A DNA stretch of 64,000 nucleotides, taken from NCBI GenBank assembly GCA_009599575.1, contig VWND01000066.1, positions 1-64,000 of the forward strand, given 5' to 3'. Below, piece after piece: positions 59,224 to 64,000 of the stretch (position 1 is the stretch's first letter; every line of letters starts with the position of its first letter). The notes below the pieces were generated by a model. It was not told the DNA's origin, ran no database searches, and saw nothing but the letters and a program-made list of their open reading frames with translations. A program made the translations under genes and the position numbers. Source of the DNA: Blumeriella jaapii (taxonomy: Eukaryota; Ascomycota; Leotiomycetes; Helotiales; Drepanopezizaceae).

Positions 59224-59635
59224 TATAAAAATTAAAAAGCAAAGAAATATTAGTTCAGATAATAAAACTTAGATAAGATTGGGTTAATAATCAGACTGAT
59301 TTTTACTTTTACATTTTTAATAGAAGGCGTGTATAAGTACAAAAGGAGGGGTGGAGCTTTCGAGAAAAGTATTTTTCAGGAAACCAGGCGAGCCTCATTT
59401 AGTATGCTTTTTCAGCTCTTATCCCGACTTTTTTTCATTTTTTTTAATATAACCCTAATAATTGGTTTCTTAGCAATTATTTTTATAAAGTGTTTTACTT
59501 AAATATTATCTCCAGCCTTTATAGTATTATCCGGCCCCCACGGCCTATCCGCAGAGAGTATTATTCGAGGGTTGGTAGGAGGCAGAGGGTTTTGGCGGAT
59601 CACCTGATTTATACACGTGATGTTGGTTCCTGACA
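59224..59635 (-). repeat. 5' LTR of the right Gypsy element
   Basis: 412 bp; on the minus strand it begins TGTCAGGAACC, and its inner end is RIP-altered (TATAAAAATT on the + strand versus TGTAAGGATT in the other LTR). Confidence 0.9.
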
Positions 59636-59640
59636 CGAAC
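59636..59640. repeat. Target-site duplication CGAAC, right copy
   Basis: Matches 52261-52265. LINE sequence resumes directly after it and continues the inverted homology to 4311 and leftward. Confidence 0.85.
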
Positions 59641-62600
59641 GCCATTAATAGCCGTTTAAATGCGATCGAACGAATAATTTACATTCGATACGCCGTTGTA
59701 CGCGATTTCGGCAAGCTGATCGACGATTTCGTTTTCTTCTATTAGCAAAAAAACCAAAAAAACTTCGCCTATAATATTAAAAATAAATTTATTTATTTTC
59801 TGTCCGCGTCCGTTTTCGCAAAAACTAATAACTTCGTTTCTTTTCGCTTTACAAGCCAAAAAGCTTTTTTTAGCGACGACTTTTTTTTTCTCGCTCCGGT
59901 TTTTATTATCTACGCGAATATAGCTAAAATCCTGAAAAACTCGAAAGCAAACTTCGATATTACCAAAAACAAAAAGAAATTTATTACGAACGGCGGCGCT
60001 TCGATTAAATCCATATTTAATTAAACTGCGAGCGCCGTTTTCAATTTAATCCGAAAAAACAAACGCATTCTAGCCATTTTTCAACGAAAAGCCGCGCGAA
60101 AATCGAACTTTTCGTAGCGAAGCAAATCCTCGTAGCCAAAATCAACGGCTTCACCTTTAAAAAAATTCTTTTTATAATTTTAATTAAAATAAATTAAATT
60201 ATTAATTTATCAGATTTTACGATTCGCGATCTGCTTATATTATAAAAAAAAAAAAAATCATAATGCGAATGCTTAATTGCGAATATATGCGCCTGCCGAA
60301 AATATAATACAATTACGCTATTTTAAATATTTCTACAACACTTCGCTCGCATATAAACGGCGAAATTCTAAACATTTCTGAGCTAATCGTCGAAAAAATT
60401 ATTATTTAAACGAAAAAAAGCGCTTTATTAGCTGCCGATTATTTCGATACGAAGCTAATTCAGCTAACGGCAAAATTACGTAAATCGTTTCGTTTACTAA
60501 GCCGGTTCGGACCTTCCGGCTTTTTAACGTCAGCGACGTTTTTAAAACTATTAAAAAAAAATCTTTTATTACGATTTATAGCCCCGGCTGCCAAAGCTAT
60601 TGCAACTTTTTCAAATGCATCCGCTATTACCGCTGTTAAAATTGCGGATAACGAAACGATTATTATAACGGGCCGACTGGCTTTAATTGCATTTACAAAA
60701 TCAAATGCGCTAATTATTATAAACTTTTCGTCGCGAAATATATAAATTGCTTAGCGGCGCTTAAACGACTAAACGGAAAAATTTAAAAAAAAACAAAAAA
60801 AAAAATCAACGCGATTCGCAAACACGAATAACGAACGTACGCAGCGGTTATTGCCGTCGTTAATACGCAAGTTTAAAGTTAAATAATAAAACCTTTTATA
60901 TCGGCTTTTAAAACAGCGTTAATTCGCAAACGCAAAACCTTTTACGCTAAAACGGCTATTATAACCTACGAAAATACGAGCATCGTAATTAGTTTTTTTG
61001 CTTTTTTTTGCTCGTCGTCTTAAAAATCGGCGGATTCCGGCGGAGCGGCTATTCCAAGCCTATCTACCTTCTTTTCGCAAGCTTTTTTTTTAAGTTATTT
61101 CGTTTAAAAACGAAATTTTTAAGCCGATTAAGCTTCGTTTTTCGCGACGGGCTGCGTTTAGCCCGATTTATAATAAAATCGAATTTTTGCAACAATTCGA
61201 TATCGATAATAAAATAAACGTATGCGTTTCCGAATTTTGATATTAAAACATAAATAACGCATACGCAACCGCGGCCGTAACCGCGATCGATACAAATCCG
61301 ATACGCTTACTATAGCGTAAGCAAACGTAAGCAAATAATATCCTGTTTATATTATTATTTTCGAATTATATTTTTTTAAACAAATTAACGTTGTTTGCAT
61401 ACAAAAACCTGCTATTTATTCTAATACTATCATACTATCATTTAAAACCATTTAAAATACGATTTTTACGTTCTAATACCGGTTTAAAATATCGGAAATA
61501 AAAAAAAACGCAAAGCTCAGCGCTCTCGAATATTAACGTATATCCGAAAAAGCAAAAATATAATTACGAAGCAGCGACAATTTATTTCGCGCGATTTGTT
61601 ATAAATCGTAATTAATAATAAGCTTATTTTTTAACGTATACCGCTAATTTATTATTTATAAAATTATCGATTATATTAAAAACCTAATTTTTTTTTAAAA
61701 AAAACTGTTTAATAAAAAGCGATTTTAATATTAGCCACGATATATTCGATCCGGGCGTTGCTTTTAGCTATAGCGGATTCGCTATTGCAAAATAAGCTTC
61801 CGAAAACGGCATAAATTTTATCGGAAATTTAAAAATAATAATATATCGTTTAAGCAATATTTTCGATCTGATTTTTTCTAATTTACTTTTCGCTAAAACG
61901 ATTATTCGAAACGATTTTTATTTTATTTTCCGACCATCAGATTCAAATTACTACGATTAAAAAAAAAAAACGGATTTTTTTAAAACAAATGTATTATAAA
62001 ATCCCGGATTTAGTATTCCCGACTTTTTCGGCGCTCGTATATACGAAAATCGCTCGCTTACCTAACTTTAGAACGCTAACTACGTCAAAGCAATAAATAT
62101 TTATATAATATAATTCGCAGTAATAATAAAACTCGGCCATTTAAACAGCCGAAAAAAAAAACATAAAACAAGGCTACGATGCTTATTAATAAACGCCGGA
62201 ATATAAAGCCGCGCACCGAGCGTACAAACTTTTTAATATTATTAATAATCCGATCGCATCGTTCGAATATCGGAATTTCAAAACAGCCGTAATTAAAGCT
62301 AAGCAAAATTATTAGCGTAACCGAATTAACGAATATAAATCGGATAAAAACTTTTATCTGCTGATTAGCTAATATAAGTTTACTACGAATTTTAAATCGC
62401 TATTTTTCGAAATCAACGGCCGATTAATCGAAGATTCGAAAAAAAAAAAAAGCTGAAGCGTTGTATACGAAAATGCTTTTTAACGATTTAATACGACGAA
62501 CGATTTGTCCGACGATTTTTTTTTTAAAAAATAACGATCGAAAACAAATCCTTTTTTAGAATTAAACCATTTTTTTAAAAAAGATCGAGCGTTTTATAAT

Positions 62601-64000
62601 TGAAATATTTAATATATCGCCGAGCGTCGACCGCGTTACGGTTCGGCTGCTCAAAGCTTACTAAAAGCATATTAAAAATATATTATATACGGCATTTTTA
62701 ACAAATGTTTCGCTTTTAGCTAGCTATTTTTTCCGCAATTATAAAAGCTGGCGGAAGTAACGATAATATCTAAAATAAATAAGCAAAAGCAAATGCATTC
62801 GGTGCGATTCTGGCGGCCGATTGCTTTGCTATTTTTGTGTTTTCAAAAACTTCGAACAAATTATAGCGAAAAAACTGGCCTAGACAGTTTTTACCCACGG
62901 CATTTTTAATTCGCAATATAATAGCGCGCTTTCTAAGCGTTTAAAAATAAATCTGATAGTTTCGTTTATATACGACGTAAAGCGAATATTATCGGCGGGC
63001 AAAAAAATTATTATAATTACGATAAACGTTTAAAAAGCGTTCGACGCTTTTTTAATGCGAAAATTGTTTTAATAAATAATTTCGCAAAGCTGGCCCAAAT
63101 TATTTCTAAAGCTAATACAAAAATTTTTTTCCGACCGCAAAATGCGTATAAAACTGAAACAGGCCATTATACAATTCTACGACGTCAAGTATAAAACTTT
63201 TCAAAGCTCGCTTTTCTCGCCAATTTTATATATGCTTTATTTCGCAAAGCTAATAGCATAAAACCCGAAACTTCGATTCGAATACGCTAATAATATTTAT
63301 TTTTATCGAATATTTGATTCGTTAAATACGAACGTGCAATTATTATCCGAAAACGTTAAATCGATTTTGTAATAAAGCAACGATAACAAAGTTTTTTTTA
63401 CGTTAAAAAAAAACAAAAAATAATTTATATTATTAAAAAAAAAACACGATTACGCTTTTCTTTGCGTTATAAACGAAAACAATACGATCGAATTAATTAC
63501 GATTTCGGAAAAGCGAAAAAAACAGCCGGCTTTACGATAGCTAAAGATTTGGTTTAATCGCAAATTGTCGTTTAAAAAACACGTATCTAAACGGGCTACT
63601 AAAGTTCGAAAGCTCGCTTTTTATATATAAAAGCTAGCGAAAACGATACGAAGCCCTTCGGCTTATTTATTCCGAAAAGCTGTAATTACCTGCGTTTTCC
63701 CGTCCATTTTTATACGAAGCTAAAACGTGGTATAATAATCGCATTAAAACGGTCCGGAATAAAAAAGTTAATACAAAAATAAGCTAGCATTTAAATATAA
63801 TAAAAAGCACGATCACGCTGGCCGCCAAAAGCGTTTTGCTAATATAAAAAACCACCCCGAATATTATATTTTTTCGAAACGCAAACCTTTTATTAGCGGA
63901 AGCGGCTCTGAAGAAAACCAGACTAAAATTCGCGCTACGCTTACGAATAATAAATAAAAATCACTTTTTAATCAAACGAATGCTTTCACTAATAATCATC

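Larger units (their letters stand above)
52266..59635 (-). mobile_element. Complete but RIP-degraded Ty3/Gypsy LTR retrotransposon, 7.4 kb
   Basis: The element reads right to left and interrupts the LINE. LTRs at both ends and a 5-bp duplication mark its limits. In minus-strand order: gag end with two zinc knuckles (about 57650-57740, CNRC...HRMA and CYKCNKKKYIALNC); reverse transcriptase with [33 protein letters not shown] and an unmutated YLDD (56502-56513); RNase H start (FLNFINFYKRFIKNY.KL, about 56210-56275); integrase HHCC region (AIKSEILKINYDDPTAG...KKYFWPGLRSDVKRYV, about 55040-55200). The PPT (AAAAAAGGGAGTAA, minus strand) lies just inside the left LTR. No domain is free of stops, so it is inactive. 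Confidence 0.9.
51927..64000 (+). mobile_element. RIP-degraded LINE (endonuclease/RT non-LTR element), split by a Gypsy insertion and running off the window
   Basis: The element occupies 51927-52265 and 59641-64000. Its 5' end (CACCTACAACTATTTTTCC) is shared with the left copy at 4652. On the + strand, decayed ORF2 still shows an AP-endonuclease-like stretch from 61718 (SDFN for GDFN, then DPGVA.SYSG, IFDLIFSN, SDHQI). The RT has SPILYMLY and YANN at 63283-63294, where YADD is expected, two changes that G-to-A mutation explains. The thumb region reads IWFNRKLSFKKHVSKRATK, then FRKAVITCVFPSI. This arrangement resembles Tad-type fungal LINEs. ORF1 should lie between about 59700 and 61000 but is unreadable. 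The 3' end is outside the window. Confidence 0.8.

Overview
The window looks like a chromosomal segment of a filamentous ascomycete (Pezizomycotina). Genes carry 50-90 nt introns with GTRNGT donors and CTNAC-like branch sites. There is a multidomain PKS-NRPS, a Zn2Cys6 regulator and a KCH-type K+ transporter. Both ends are extremely AT-rich repeats whose coding relics are riddled with C-to-T and G-to-A changes, as expected from repeat-induced point mutation (RIP). The class cannot be assigned from what is visible.

Layout. Positions 1-4652 and 51927-64000 are RIP-degraded transposons. The same LINE-like element sits at both inner edges, in opposite orientations with its 5' end facing inward. 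The left copy is cut at 3012 by the 3' end of a Ty3/Gypsy element. The right copy is split by a complete Ty3/Gypsy element (52266-59635, 5-bp target duplication CGAAC). Between them lies a ~47 kb GC-balanced island with eight protein genes.

Genes, left to right: a transketolase-like ThDP enzyme (+, 6322-8238); a fumarylacetoacetate-hydrolase-family gene (-, 8614-9696), divergent from a DUF3500 gene (+, 10024-11488); a Zn2Cys6 regulator with an AflR-like C-terminal half (+, 13397-15078); a secreted pepsin-fold protein lacking the catalytic motifs (-, 16537-17994); one 3,975-residue PKS-NRPS (-, 21094-33083); a KCH potassium transporter with two opposite poly-C frameshifts (+, 38929-40915); a secreted BBE-type FAD oxidoreductase with two apparent frameshifts (+, 46500-48358); and an unassigned secreted protein with Kex2-like sites (-, 50380-51757).

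The PKS-NRPS, regulator, FAD oxidoreductase and small catabolic enzymes could form a loose secondary-metabolite locus. However, no P450, trans-acting enoyl reductase, hydrolase or exporter lies next to the synthase, so co-regulation is inference. The 33-39 kb and 41-50 kb stretches are non-coding and dense in micro- and minisatellites. They hold one non-RIPped solo LTR, a dispersed ~60-bp repeat and many copies of a TGTACTGTACAGTACA-type palindrome.
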